Shown here piece by piece: positions 53,838 to 62,134 of a stretch of DNA of 64,000 nt (positions are counted from its first letter, which is position 1; every line of letters starts with the position of its first letter). Position numbers and translations under genes: made by a program. Under the pieces are notes generated by a model that was given only the letters and a program-made list of their open reading frames with translations, searched no databases and was not told the DNA's origin. The stretch covers positions 1-64,000 of the forward strand of contig JAFKFL010000009.1 in the NCBI GenBank assembly GCA_017308235.1, written 5' to 3'. Source of the DNA: Alphaproteobacteria bacterium (lineage in GTDB: Bacteria; Pseudomonadota; Alphaproteobacteria; Reyranellales; Reyranellaceae).

Positions 53838-54564
53838 GGGTCGTGAACACCTGCTGGACCTTGGGCGAGCGCTGGATCGTCTCGACATCGCCCTGGTCCA
53901 GCACCTTGCCCTGGTCGAGCACCGTCAGGTAGTCGCAGATGTCGCGGATGAAGTGCAGGTCGTGCTCGACGATGACCAGGGCGCAATGCGCCCGAAGCGG
54001 TTCGAGGAGCTTGCCCGTCACCTGTCGTTCCTCCGGACTCATGCCGCCGGTCGGCTCGTCGAGCAGCAGGAGCTTGGGCTTCAAGGCCAGCGCCATGGCG
54101 ATCTCCAGCCATTGCTGCTCGCCATGGCTCAGCTCGCCCGCAAGGTCGTCGGCGCGATCGACCAGGCGGAAGCGCTCGAGCAGGCCACTTACCTCTTCGC
54201 CAAGCACACGACGCGACGACGATCGCAAAAGCCGCGGCAGGCTCTCGCCCGATTGGGTCGCAAGCAGGATGTTGTCGTAGACCGACAGCTCCGGCAGCAC
54301 GGCGGTGATCTGGAACTTGAGGCTGAGGCCGGCCCGGGCGCGCTCGTAGGGCGTCGCGCGGGTGATGTCGTTGCCGTCGAAGACGATGGTGCCTGAATCG
54401 GCGAAATGCGCGCCGGCAATCGCCTTCAGAAGTGTGCTCTTGCCCGAGCCGTTGGGCCCGATCAGCCCATGGAACCGGCCAGCCTCGACATCGATATCGA
54501 CGCCATCCAACGCCCGGAGGGTGCGGAAGCTCTTGCTGACACCGCGAATTTCAAGAAGCGCCAT
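53830..54564 (-). CDS. Branched-chain-type ABC ATP-binding protein (LivG/UrtD-like)
   Basis: A 244-residue ATPase. Walker A GPNGSGKST (about residue 36), signature LSHGEQQWLEIAMAL, Walker B LLLLDEPTGGM, H-loop VEHDLHFI. LSHGEQQ with WLEIAMA instead of LSGG is characteristic of the UrtD/FmdE-like subgroup used for urea and short-chain amides, in agreement with the neighbouring amidase. Gap of 6 bases after the permease gene. Confidence 0.9.
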   Translation of the reverse strand: MALLEIRGVSKSFRTLRALDGVDIDVEAGRFHGLIGPNGSGKSTLLKAIAGAHFADSGTIVFDGNDITRATPYERARAGLSLKFQITAVLPELSVYDNILLATQSGESLPRLLRSSSRRVLGEEVSGLLERFRLVDRADDLAGELSHGEQQWLEIAMALALKPKLLLLDEPTGGMSPEERQVTGKLLEPLRAHCALVIVEHDLHFIRDICDYLTVLDQGKVLDQGDVETIQRSPKVQQVFTTRV

Positions 54565-54570
54565 GGTGCG

Positions 54571-55614
54571 TCAACCGCTGGAACGGCGCCGGCCGTAGGA
54601 ACCAATGCGCTCGCGATCCGACACGAACAGCCCGACGATGCCGCGCGGCTGGAACATCACCACGAGCAACAACACCAAGCCAAGTACGACCGGCCATATG
54701 TGCCGGATGGCATCGATGTCGGACAGCGCATAGGAGAGCACCTCCACGGTCGCCGTGCCGAAGATCGGGCCGATCAACGTGCCGGAGCCACCGAGCAGGC
54801 AATAGATGACCGCGGTGGTCGAGAGGCCGGGCCCCATGTTGCCGGGTCCGATGAAGCCCTGGTGGTAGCTGTAGAGTGCGCCGCCGAGGCCTGCGACCAG
54901 GCCCGCGAAGGAAAACAGCACCGCCTTGAAGAGCTGCACGCGGTAGCCGAGGAACGCCAGCCGCTCCTCGTTCTGGCGCATGCCGGCCAGGACGAGGCCG
55001 AGCTGCGACTGCTTGAAGTAGCGCGCCGCCAGGTAGACGAGCAGCAACAGGCCGAGTGCCAGGAAATAGAAAGTGTCGCCCTCGACGAATTCGTAGGCGC
55101 CAAGCTTCAGGAGCTTGACCGAGGAGAGACCGTTGCCGGCACCGACATATTGCCATCCCGAGACGAGCCGCTCGGCGGCATAGGAACCGGTCAGCGTGCC
55201 AAAGGCCACGAAGATGATGCTGGGCGTCTTGCGGCCGAGCAGCAGGAAGGCGGCGAACAGGCCCGACAGCAGGAGCCCGACCAGCATCGCCAGCGGCAGC
55301 GTGGCCCAGGCATCGCTGAAATCGAGATCCCGTCCCACCAGCGCGATGGCATAGCCCGCAACGCCGAAGAACAGCGCCTGACCGAAGCTCATGATGCCCG
55401 CCAAGCCCCAGCAAAGATCGAAGCTGATGGCGAGCATCGACAGGATCAAAACGTTGGTCGCAAGCGTCACGAGATCGGTGCGGTCACCGAGAACGAACGG
55501 CAAGACCAGCGCCACGACCAGCGCGCCGGCCTCGATGTAGGGCAGAACGCGGCGGAACGACCGCCCACGTCCCGCCACTCCCCGCCGTTTTTCCGACGGG
55601 GATGCAACAGTCAT
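54571..55614 (-). CDS. Branched-chain-type ABC permease (LivM/UrtC-like)
   Basis: A 347-residue inner-membrane permease. About ten helices are predicted, starting with AGALVVALVLPFVLG. ISFDLCWGLAGIMSFGQALFFGVAGYAIAL is the conserved LivM/UrtC core. EERLAFLGYRVQLFKAVLFSFAGLVAGLGGALYS and GGSGTLIGPIFGTATVEVL are conserved coupling and C-terminal parts. ATG at 55614 is preferred; an in-frame ATG at 55638 overlaps the end of the binding-protein gene. It forms the transporter with the LivH-like permease. Confidence 0.88.
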   Translation of the reverse strand: MTVASPSEKRRGVAGRGRSFRRVLPYIEAGALVVALVLPFVLGDRTDLVTLATNVLILSMLAISFDLCWGLAGIMSFGQALFFGVAGYAIALVGRDLDFSDAWATLPLAMLVGLLLSGLFAAFLLLGRKTPSIIFVAFGTLTGSYAAERLVSGWQYVGAGNGLSSVKLLKLGAYEFVEGDTFYFLALGLLLLVYLAARYFKQSQLGLVLAGMRQNEERLAFLGYRVQLFKAVLFSFAGLVAGLGGALYSYHQGFIGPGNMGPGLSTTAVIYCLLGGSGTLIGPIFGTATVEVLSYALSDIDAIRHIWPVVLGLVLLLVVMFQPRGIVGLFVSDRERIGSYGRRRSSG

Positions 55615-55631
55615 TTCGGAACCCGCTTCGC

Positions 55632-56882
55632 TCAGCATTCCTTGGGATCGACCATGTCGGCTTTGCTGATGACATCGTAGCGGGTCTTGCCGGCATCGAC
55701 TTTGCACTGCGCGATATACATGTTCATCTTGCAATGCATGTGGCCCGGCACCATCTCGGCGCCGCCGCCCGGCCCTTGCGCGATCTTGGCCTTGTCCATC
55801 GCCGCCGACACCGCCTCGCGCGCAAGATCACCGTTGGTCGCCTTCACGGCGGCCTCGTAGAACTTCACGCCGCGATACATGCCCGTGGCCGCCGATCCGG
55901 CAGTGAACAGATACTTGGTGTCGGGAAACTTCTTGGAATAGTCCGCCTGGAGCTGCTTGCTGAACGGATCGTCCACCGACTGGAAGTAGTCGAGGCAGCT
56001 ATAGAGCCCCTCCATCTCCTGCGCCGGATGATAGTTGAGCAGGTTCTCGTCGTAATAGACGCAGGTGAGGACGCCACCGTTCTTCTGGAAGCCCGATTCG
56101 TAGAGCTGCTTCACGAACGGCTGCAGGCCGGGCGGAATGACGGTATTGAACACGCAATCGACCTTGCCGTCGCGGATCTTGCCGATGGTGGCCGAGTATT
56201 CGGCTTGGTCGAGCGGATAGTATTCCTCGAACACGACCTCACCGCCGTTGGCTTCGATGACCTTGCGGGCGTACTTGTTGAGGAGCTGCGGCCAGACATA
56301 GTTGGCCGACGGCATGGCAAAGCGCTTCTTGCCGACCGTCTTGATAAGATAGGGAATGAGCTTGTCGCACTGCTGCGCCGGCGTGGGGCCGGTGCAGTAG
56401 AGATGCTTGGTGCACTCCTGGCCTTCGTAGAGCTGCGGATAGATGTAGAGCGTGCGGCCGCGGTTCACGATCGGGTCCTTGATTGCCTGGCGCATCGCCG
56501 AGGTGATGCCGCCCAGCACGACATTGACTTTGCGTTCCTGGATCAACTTGCGGACGTTGCCGACCGCGATCTTCGGATCCGACGCGGTGTCCTCGAGATA
56601 GAGCTCGATCGGCCGGCCGAGGACGCCGCCGCCCTTGTTGATCTGTTCGACCGTGAACTGGGCAACCTGCCAGTTCGCGTTACCTGACGGTGCGATGGCG
56701 CCGGTGATGTCGGTCGCGATGCCCATCTTGATGGGATCCGCGGCATAGGCGCCCTTGGGTGCCAGCAGCCAGCCGCCACCCCCGGCGATCCAGCCGGCGG
56801 CACTCAGCGCACCTGCGCCCATAAGGCGTCTGCGGCCGAGCCCCTGGCGTGAAAGATCCTCGCGAGATCGTTTGTCGGTCAT
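55632..56882 (-). CDS. Urea/amide-type ABC substrate-binding protein (UrtA-like), Tat-exported
   Basis: A 416-residue type I periplasmic binding protein. The twin-arginine signal GRRRLMGAGALSAAGWIAG lies near residues 16-34. IKMGIATDITGAIAPSGNANW opens the mature lobe, and YIYPQLYEGQECTKHLYCTGPTP and SANYVWPQLLNKYARKVIEANGG are UrtA/FmdD-like segments. It binds urea, a short amide, or a relative. Gap of three bases to the LivH-like permease upstream and 17 bases to the LivM-like start downstream. Confidence 0.9.
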   Translation of the reverse strand: MTDKRSREDLSRQGLGRRRLMGAGALSAAGWIAGGGGWLLAPKGAYAADPIKMGIATDITGAIAPSGNANWQVAQFTVEQINKGGGVLGRPIELYLEDTASDPKIAVGNVRKLIQERKVNVVLGGITSAMRQAIKDPIVNRGRTLYIYPQLYEGQECTKHLYCTGPTPAQQCDKLIPYLIKTVGKKRFAMPSANYVWPQLLNKYARKVIEANGGEVVFEEYYPLDQAEYSATIGKIRDGKVDCVFNTVIPPGLQPFVKQLYESGFQKNGGVLTCVYYDENLLNYHPAQEMEGLYSCLDYFQSVDDPFSKQLQADYSKKFPDTKYLFTAGSAATGMYRGVKFYEAAVKATNGDLAREAVSAAMDKAKIAQGPGGGAEMVPGHMHCKMNMYIAQCKVDAGKTRYDVISKADMVDPKEC

Positions 56883-56885
56883 GAT

Positions 56886-57743
56886 TTAGAGCCTCCCCTG
56901 AGTGATGAATCCCTGCGGACGGAATTTCACGAACGCGAGCGCGATCACGAACACCAGCGGATCGGCGAGCACCGGGATGACGATCCACGGCAACCCGGCG
57001 GCCATGCCGCCGACGGCGGCGGCGCCCAGCACCGGCCCCTCGAAGGTGCCGACGCCGCCCAGCATGACCGAGAGGAAGGCCTGGACCAGGAAGCGCGTGC
57101 CGATGTCGGCGGAGAGCTGATAGAGCGGGACGATCAGGGCGCCGGCGAGACCGGCCAGTGCCGCGCCGAAGGCGAAGGTCGCGGCATAGAGTTTGCTGGT
57201 CGAGATGCCGCAGGCTCGTGCGAGGTTGGGATTTTCCAGCGCACCGCGGACCTGGAGACCGACCGACGTGCGCGACAGGAAAAACCAGGTGCCGGCGATG
57301 ACGAGGATCGTCGTGAGCACGATCACGGTGCGCCAGACCGAGAAGTTGAGGCCGAATACGACGAAGGCGCCCGACAGCGGTTCATTGATCGACTTGTACT
57401 GCCCGCCCAGAAGGGCCCGCACGGTCTCGCGGATCATGAGACCGATCGCATAGGTGCCAAGCATGGCGACGATGGGCGCGGCATAGAAACGCCGGATCAC
57501 CAGCCGTTCGAGCACCAGGCCGACCACGGCCAGCACCACCGGCGCAGCAAGGATACCGGCCCAGGCCGACAATCCGCTGTCCTGGAAGAGATAGACCGTG
57601 TAGGCGCCGAGCAGGACGAACTCGCCGTGGGCAAAATTGAAGATGCCCATCATGCTGGCGATGATGCCGAGCCCAAGCACGATCAGCACCATGACCGAGA
57701 TGAAGGCCAGCAGGTCGAACGCGAGTTTGACTTCGTCGCCCAT
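56886..57743 (-). CDS. Branched-chain-type ABC permease (LivH/UrtB-like)
   Basis: A 285-residue permease with eight hydrophobic segments. MVLIVLGLGIIASMMGIFNFAHGEFVLLGAY is the LivH/UrtB signature (about residues 18-48), and VRGALENPNLARACGIST is the cytoplasmic coupling loop. LPWIVIPVLADPLVFVIALAFVKFRPQGF closes the protein. ATG 57743 (MGDEVKLAF) is taken as start; in-frame TTG or GTG codons lie up to 57764. An AT-rich stretch at about 57810-57855 before it may hold a promoter. Confidence 0.88.
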   Translation of the reverse strand: MGDEVKLAFDLLAFISVMVLIVLGLGIIASMMGIFNFAHGEFVLLGAYTVYLFQDSGLSAWAGILAAPVVLAVVGLVLERLVIRRFYAAPIVAMLGTYAIGLMIRETVRALLGGQYKSINEPLSGAFVVFGLNFSVWRTVIVLTTILVIAGTWFFLSRTSVGLQVRGALENPNLARACGISTSKLYAATFAFGAALAGLAGALIVPLYQLSADIGTRFLVQAFLSVMLGGVGTFEGPVLGAAAVGGMAAGLPWIVIPVLADPLVFVIALAFVKFRPQGFITQGRL

Positions 57744-57866
57744 GACCACCACGCCCAACCGCAACGGCCGCCGCCAGCGTGGCGACGGTCCGGACCGCTT
57801 CGAGGCGGATACTTAAAACAGAAATATTTTTATCTTCAATAATTTTTCTGCCGCAACCGAAGTCGG

Positions 57867-59006
57867 TCAGAATGTCTCCCGCGGCCGGAAATCGAGACCG
57901 TCGGCCTCGGCAAAATAGATCGGCATCTCGACGCGCCGGTGATGCATGCCAAGCGGGCCGCGGCCGCCGTCATAAACGGCGCCCTCTGCGGCGGCGGTGA
58001 GGCCGCACGGCTCGAACGTGCCGGCACGACGGGCGACCGCCTCGAGGAAATACAGTCCCTCGTAGTTGGATTGCGCGGTGGACCCCGCCAATGGCGCCAG
58101 GGCGCCGAAGGCGTTGCGATAGGCGCTGCGGAAAGCTTCGCCCGGCCCCGTCCGAACGCTCGTGAAATAGCCAGAAGCGGCATAGAGGTTGGCCGTGTTG
58201 TCGGCGCCGATCCCCAGCAGGACCGTCTCGTCGACGCAATTTGCAAGCCGCAGGATCTTCGAGCTGAGGCCGTGCTCGCCGAACGAGCGGTTGAAGACGA
58301 TGCCATCGAGGCCGATCAATGAGATGAACACGACGTCCGGCTGGGTCTTCCGGATACGCTCGAGATAGGGATCGTGGTCGTGTTCGCCTACTTTGACGAA
58401 GTCCTCGCCGACGATCTCGCCACCGGCGGCCGCGATGTAGCGTTTGACGGCACGATGCGAGAGCCACGGCCAGACATAGTCGCTGCCGATCAGATACCAG
58501 CGTCGCGCGTGCTTGCGCTCGGCGAGCCAGGCAATGGCCGGATGCGCCTGGCGCGGCGGCGTCTCGCCGATCGCCAGCACACCGGGGGTGCGTTCGCCGC
58601 CCTCATAGATCGGCGTATAGACATAGGGAAGACGCCCCTTGAAGGTCTGCCGAAGCGACACCCGGGCCGCACTCATGTGGCAGCCCATGACGATATCGGC
58701 ATCCTCGGCGGCGACGAGGTCCTCGGCGGCCCGGGTCAGCTCCTCCTGCGGGCTGCCCGCGTCATGGACAACGAGTTCGATCTCGCGGCCCAGGATGCCG
58801 CCGCGCCGGTTGATCTCGCAGGCGGCAAGGACGGCGCTGTTGACGGACGCCGGCCCCCAAATGCCGGCCGACCCGGTGAGGCTGGTGAAATGCGCGACAC
58901 GCAACGTCCGGCGATCCCGGCGGCGGAACGCACCGGGCAAGCCCGGCCCCGCAGCCTGCAAGAAGCCCAACGACCCCGCGGCCACGAACGGACGCTGCGC
59001 TAACAT
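57867..59006 (-). CDS. AmiC/UrtA-like type I binding-fold protein, export signal unclear
   Basis: A 379-residue protein with the type I periplasmic-binding fold: LRVAHFTSLTGSAGIWGPASVN opens the first lobe, then INRRGGILGREIELVVHDAG, YVYTPIYEGGERTPG and DYVWPWLSHRAVKRYIAAAGG. The N-terminus (MLAQRPFVAAGSLGFLQAAG) is only weakly hydrophobic and is followed by RRRDRR, so it may stay in the cytoplasm like AmiC, the amide sensor of Pseudomonas. Alternatively it is a second, divergent binding protein. It is first in the leftward amide-transport transcript and divergent from the MarR gene. Confidence 0.75.
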   Translation of the reverse strand: MLAQRPFVAAGSLGFLQAAGPGLPGAFRRRDRRTLRVAHFTSLTGSAGIWGPASVNSAVLAACEINRRGGILGREIELVVHDAGSPQEELTRAAEDLVAAEDADIVMGCHMSAARVSLRQTFKGRLPYVYTPIYEGGERTPGVLAIGETPPRQAHPAIAWLAERKHARRWYLIGSDYVWPWLSHRAVKRYIAAAGGEIVGEDFVKVGEHDHDPYLERIRKTQPDVVFISLIGLDGIVFNRSFGEHGLSSKILRLANCVDETVLLGIGADNTANLYAASGYFTSVRTGPGEAFRSAYRNAFGALAPLAGSTAQSNYEGLYFLEAVARRAGTFEPCGLTAAAEGAVYDGGRGPLGMHHRRVEMPIYFAEADGLDFRPRETF

Positions 59007-59133
59007 CGAGTATCGCCACTACCAACCGGGTTCATTGAAAAGCCTCCCTTGTCGGTCCCCGCGTGCCCTCCATCCTGCGTCCATCGCAAGCCGAGCGAAA
59101 CCACCCATCCGCGGTGCCTTCACCATCCGGAAT

Positions 59134-59147
59134 GTTGAATTTTCAAC
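59134..59147. promoter_or_regulatory. Palindromic operator candidate between amiC-like and MarR genes
   Basis: GTTGAATTTTCAAC has six-base perfect arms and a two-base spacer. A third half-site (TTGAA) follows at 59150-59154. The region is AT-rich and lies between divergent start codons. TTGAA-nn-TTCAA-type sites are typical of MarR-family binding. Confidence 0.65.
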
Positions 59148-59217
59148 TGTTGAAGCACATATAGATTGCATAATGCGCCATCGCTCGCGCCCTCTCCAGA
59201 GCACCAGGATTTGATCC

Positions 59218-59661
59218 GTGTCCGATTCACCCTCCGCCGCTTCGCCTATCACCGTCCACCTTGCCTATCTGCTGGCCCAGGCGAATCGTGAGATCAATCG
59301 CCAGCTTGAGACGCGGTTGCGCACCGAGGGCGTTCCCGTCGAGCAATGGCGGATCCTCAAGGTCCTTTCGGACGGCAACGGACGGTCGATGGGCGACCTC
59401 GCCGAGGCCGCGCTGCTCAACCATCCGACGCTCACCAAGACGATCGATCGCATGGTCGCCAATTCGCTCGTCTACCGGATCTCCGACCCCGGCGATCGCC
59501 GCAAGGTGCTCATTTTCTGTTCCGACCGCGGCAAGGCGCTGGTTCGTCGGCTGGTTCCCCTGGCGCTCGACCAGGAAGCGTTCCTCTCCGAGAACTACGG
59601 CGGCAAGGCGATGGCGCAGCTCAAGCGCTTGCTCGAGACCTTGATCGATCGCACTGGCTGA
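59218..59661 (+). CDS. MarR-family transcriptional regulator
   Basis: A 147-residue MarR regulator starting at GTG 59218. The winged helix includes VEQWRILKVLSDGNGRSMGD, AALLNHPTLTKTIDRMVANS and YRISDPGDRRKVLIFCSDRG (wing with Asp-Arg-Arg). Flanking helices form the dimer. The ligand is probably small and aromatic or amide-like; unknown. It is divergent from the amide-transport operon and separated by a region with a palindrome of the right type, so it probably represses that operon and itself. Confidence 0.88.
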   Translation: MSDSPSAASPITVHLAYLLAQANREINRQLETRLRTEGVPVEQWRILKVLSDGNGRSMGDLAEAALLNHPTLTKTIDRMVANSLVYRISDPGDRRKVLIFCSDRGKALVRRLVPLALDQEAFLSENYGGKAMAQLKRLLETLIDRTG

Positions 59662-60032
59662 CCGGCCGCGCTGACCGGCCGCATTTGGCGCGCCTAGGGC
59701 GGGCGTGGTGACATTGGCCTGTCACAAAAAATGGACGCTGATTGGCCCAACATGGTCACTGGCCGCAAGCGGGCCGTACACCCATCTTCAGGCGGCTGCC
59801 CGACTTTTCCCGTGCGCCCTAAAGTCCGGCAGCCGCGCCGGCGATGCTTCTTCCAGTGTCGCCGGCGCATCCTATCGCCTTATCGGCATAAGTGGCAGGT
59901 TCGGTTACGCATATCTTACCGACCCGGCCGAACCGACAGGCGATCGCTCCCTCGTCGCAACCCCGTCCATTTGTGATAGCGTCCCGCGCCATCGACGTCC
60001 CGACCGTCAATGGACACACGAGGAGCCACATC
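59662..60032. other. Gene-free region with two strong tandem hairpins
   Basis: A 371-base interval without a convincing gene. It begins with a direct repeat (CTGACCGGCCGC, twice, from 59659). The next features are stem 1 (arms 59792-59807 and 59821-59836, 16 bases, one mismatch, 13-base loop) and stem 2 (arms 59835-59844 and 59859-59868, 10 bases, perfect, 14-base loop). The two stems overlap by two bases at 59835-59836. No T-run follows. A 5' leader for the downstream dehydrogenase or a free structured RNA are options. Confidence 0.55.
59792..59868. other. Tandem hairpins, possible structured RNA or leader
   Basis: Stem 1 arms GCGGCTGCCCGACTTT and AAAGTCCGGCAGCCGC; stem 2 arms GCGCCGGCGA and TCGCCGGCGC. 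Both are very stable. They end 164 bases before the hydroxyacid dehydrogenase start. No known riboswitch class was recognised. Confidence 0.55.
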
Positions 60033-60992
60033 TTGGCCATCCGCACCGAGGTCCTTCTTTGGACCGATTCTCCTGCGGCCTATCTCGATGCCGTCTCGGC
60101 CGCCGGCCTCGCCGACCGCGTGGCGATCGAGACCCTGCCCCGCAAGGAGAAGCCGTCAGCCGGACAACTGGCCAAGACCGAGGCGCTGATGGCCGCCATC
60201 GTTCCGCCAGGACTGCTGCCCGCGATGCCAAAGCTGCGCTGGGCGCAATCGATGACGGCGGGCGTCGAGGGCTGGCTCGCGCTGCCAGACCTGCCGGCAA
60301 AACTCACGCTCACCTGCGCCCGCGGTACCCATCGCGAATCGATGCCGGAAAACATCCTGGGGGCACTGTTCTACGTCGCCAAGCCCTACGCAGCCGCGGT
60401 CGAGAACCAGAAACGTGGCCAGTGGGTTCACGCCGTCGCGAAGCCACTCAACGGTAAGACCCTCGGAATCCTGGGCCTGGGCGCGATCGGCCAGGAAGTC
60501 GCGCGTTTTGCGTCGACCCTTGGCATGCGCGTGATCGGCACCAAGCGACGGCCGGCACCGATGCCGCATGTCGCCGAGGTGCTGGCGGCCGAGCGCACGG
60601 CTGATGTGCTGTCCCAGTCGGACTACGTGCTGCTGTTGCTGCCGGCCACGGTGGAAACCGACAACTTCATCAATGCCGAGCGGCTCGGCCAGATGAAGCC
60701 TGGCGCCTGGCTGCTGAATTTCGGCCGCGGCCATCTCATCAAGGACGAGGACCTGATTGCGGCGGTGAAAGCGAAGGAAATCGCCGGCGCCATTCTTGAT
60801 GTCTTCCGCCAGGAGCCGCTGCCGGCTGATCATCCATTCTGGAAAACCGAGGGTATCGTCGTGCTGCCCCATATCGGAGGGCCGCATCCGGAGCGCGATC
60901 GCTTCGTGGCCCGCTTGTTTGTCGACAATCTTGGACGCTTCGTGCGGCAGGAGCCGCTGCGGGAAGTCGTCGATCGCAACGCAGGGTACTGA
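60033..60992 (+). CDS. D-2-hydroxyacid dehydrogenase family protein
   Basis: A 319-residue NAD(P)-dependent dehydrogenase. The substrate domain has LRWAQSMTAGVEGWLA and RGTHRESMPENILGAL. The Rossmann motif GLGAIGQEVARFASTLGMRVIGTKRRPAP begins near residue 150 and has a Thr-Lys-Arg-Arg tail that hints at NADP. LLLPATVETDNFIN, NFGRGHLI (Arg), the Glu in DVFRQEPLP, and the His in LPHIGGPHPERD (catalytic His) complete the set. Start is TTG at 60033 with AGGAG eight bases before. Its stop is followed one base later by the deacetylase-family gene, so they form a pair. Confidence 0.85.
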   Translation: MAIRTEVLLWTDSPAAYLDAVSAAGLADRVAIETLPRKEKPSAGQLAKTEALMAAIVPPGLLPAMPKLRWAQSMTAGVEGWLALPDLPAKLTLTCARGTHRESMPENILGALFYVAKPYAAAVENQKRGQWVHAVAKPLNGKTLGILGLGAIGQEVARFASTLGMRVIGTKRRPAPMPHVAEVLAAERTADVLSQSDYVLLLLPATVETDNFINAERLGQMKPGAWLLNFGRGHLIKDEDLIAAVKAKEIAGAILDVFRQEPLPADHPFWKTEGIVVLPHIGGPHPERDRFVARLFVDNLGRFVRQEPLREVVDRNAGY

Positions 60993-60993
60993 A

Positions 60994-61902
60994 ATGCTGC
61001 ACCTTCCCTTTCACAATCGCTACAGCTATTCGCCGATCGTCGAGCGACCAGACTACTCCTGGCCCGGCGGCAAGCGGCTTGCCATCTATCTCGGCCTCAA
61101 TATCGAGCACTTCGCCTTCGGCGCCGGCGACGGTCACCTGCTGACCGTCGCCGGCACGCCGCCCGATCCGCGCACCTTCGCCTGGCGCGACTACGGCAAT
61201 CGTGTCGGCGTGTGGCGCTGCCTTGAATTGTTCGACGAGCTCAACCTGCCGGCAGCGCATCTCATCAACACGACGGTGTTCAACTATGCGCCGCAGATCG
61301 TCGATGCCTTGAAGGCGCGGGGCGACGAGTTCATCGGCCATGGTCGCACCAATGCCGAGCGCCACGGCCATATGTGGGAGCAGGACGAGCGACGTTTCCT
61401 CGAGGAAGTACGCGACGCGATCGAAAAGGCGTCCGGAAAGCGGCCGCGCGGCTGGATGGCCCCCTGGATGGCTTCGACCCATCACACGCCCGACCTCCTG
61501 AAGGAGACAGGCTTCGACTTCCTGATGGACTGGCCGGCGGACGACCAACCGCTCTGGATGAGCACGCGTTCGGGGCCGCTGATGAGCGTCCCCTATCCGC
61601 TCGAGATCAACGACAGCCCGCAGATCCTGGTGCGGCACCATTCGCCCGAGGAGTTCCGCGACTTCATCATCGGCCAGTTCGAGGAGCTGTTACGGCAGTC
61701 GGCCAAGCAGCCGCTGGTCTGCCCGATCGCCTTGCATACCATGATCGTGGGCCAGCCCTACCGCCTGCGCTGCCTGCGCGAGGCCTTGCAGCACATCGTG
61801 AACCATCCGCAGAAGGACAAGGTCTGGTTCACGCGGCCGTCCGACATCTACGACCATTGCGCGTCGCTGCCGAAAGGAACGATGGTCCCGCCGCCTGCCT
61901 GA
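60994..61902 (+). CDS. Polysaccharide-deacetylase (NodB) fold protein, PuuE-like
   Basis: A 302-residue protein of the NodB/carbohydrate esterase 4 fold, in the group that includes PuuE (metal-independent allantoinase) and cyclic-imide hydrolases. KRLAIYLGLNIEHFAFG (residues 28-43) replaces the usual catalytic TFDDG with Asn36/Glu38. GDEFIGHGRTNAERHGHM around residues 110-127 stands for the H-x-x-x-H region. The C-terminal LVCPIALHTMIVGQPYR supplies the late His. It may open a ring amide rather than deacetylate sugar. One base after the hydroxyacid dehydrogenase. Confidence 0.8.
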   Translation: MLHLPFHNRYSYSPIVERPDYSWPGGKRLAIYLGLNIEHFAFGAGDGHLLTVAGTPPDPRTFAWRDYGNRVGVWRCLELFDELNLPAAHLINTTVFNYAPQIVDALKARGDEFIGHGRTNAERHGHMWEQDERRFLEEVRDAIEKASGKRPRGWMAPWMASTHHTPDLLKETGFDFLMDWPADDQPLWMSTRSGPLMSVPYPLEINDSPQILVRHHSPEEFRDFIIGQFEELLRQSAKQPLVCPIALHTMIVGQPYRLRCLREALQHIVNHPQKDKVWFTRPSDIYDHCASLPKGTMVPPPA

Positions 61903-61916
61903 GGCGAGGTAGCGCG

Positions 61917-62123
61917 CTAGAGCTTCTTCTTGCGACTGGCGGTCTTGCGCTTAGGAACCTTCTTGCCCTTCTTGCGCGCTTCGGAAAGACCGATGACAAT
62001 GGCCTGCTTGCGGCTCTTCACCGTGCCGCCCTTGCCGCCCCTGCCGCTCTTCAATGAGCCTTTCTTGCGCCGGCTCATTGCCCGTTTCACGTCCTCGCCA
62101 GCACTGCGCGAGTACCGAGCCAT
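61917..62123 (-). CDS. DUF6496 small basic protein (68 aa)
   Basis: A 68-residue very basic protein: MARYSRSAGEDVKRAM, then KKGSLKSGRGGKGGTVKSRK, QAIVIGLSEARKKGKKVPK and a Lys/Arg tail. The SRKQAIVIGLSEARKKG segment is the hallmark of DUF6496, small proteins of unknown role with a histone-like charge and a possible DNA- or RNA-binding role. GAGGAG lies before the ATG at 62123. It is convergent with the deacetylase gene (14 bases) and follows a 27-residue gene by 11 bases. Confidence 0.85.
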   Translation of the reverse strand: MARYSRSAGEDVKRAMSRRKKGSLKSGRGGKGGTVKSRKQAIVIGLSEARKKGKKVPKRKTASRKKKL

Positions 62124-62134
62124 GGCTGCTCTCC

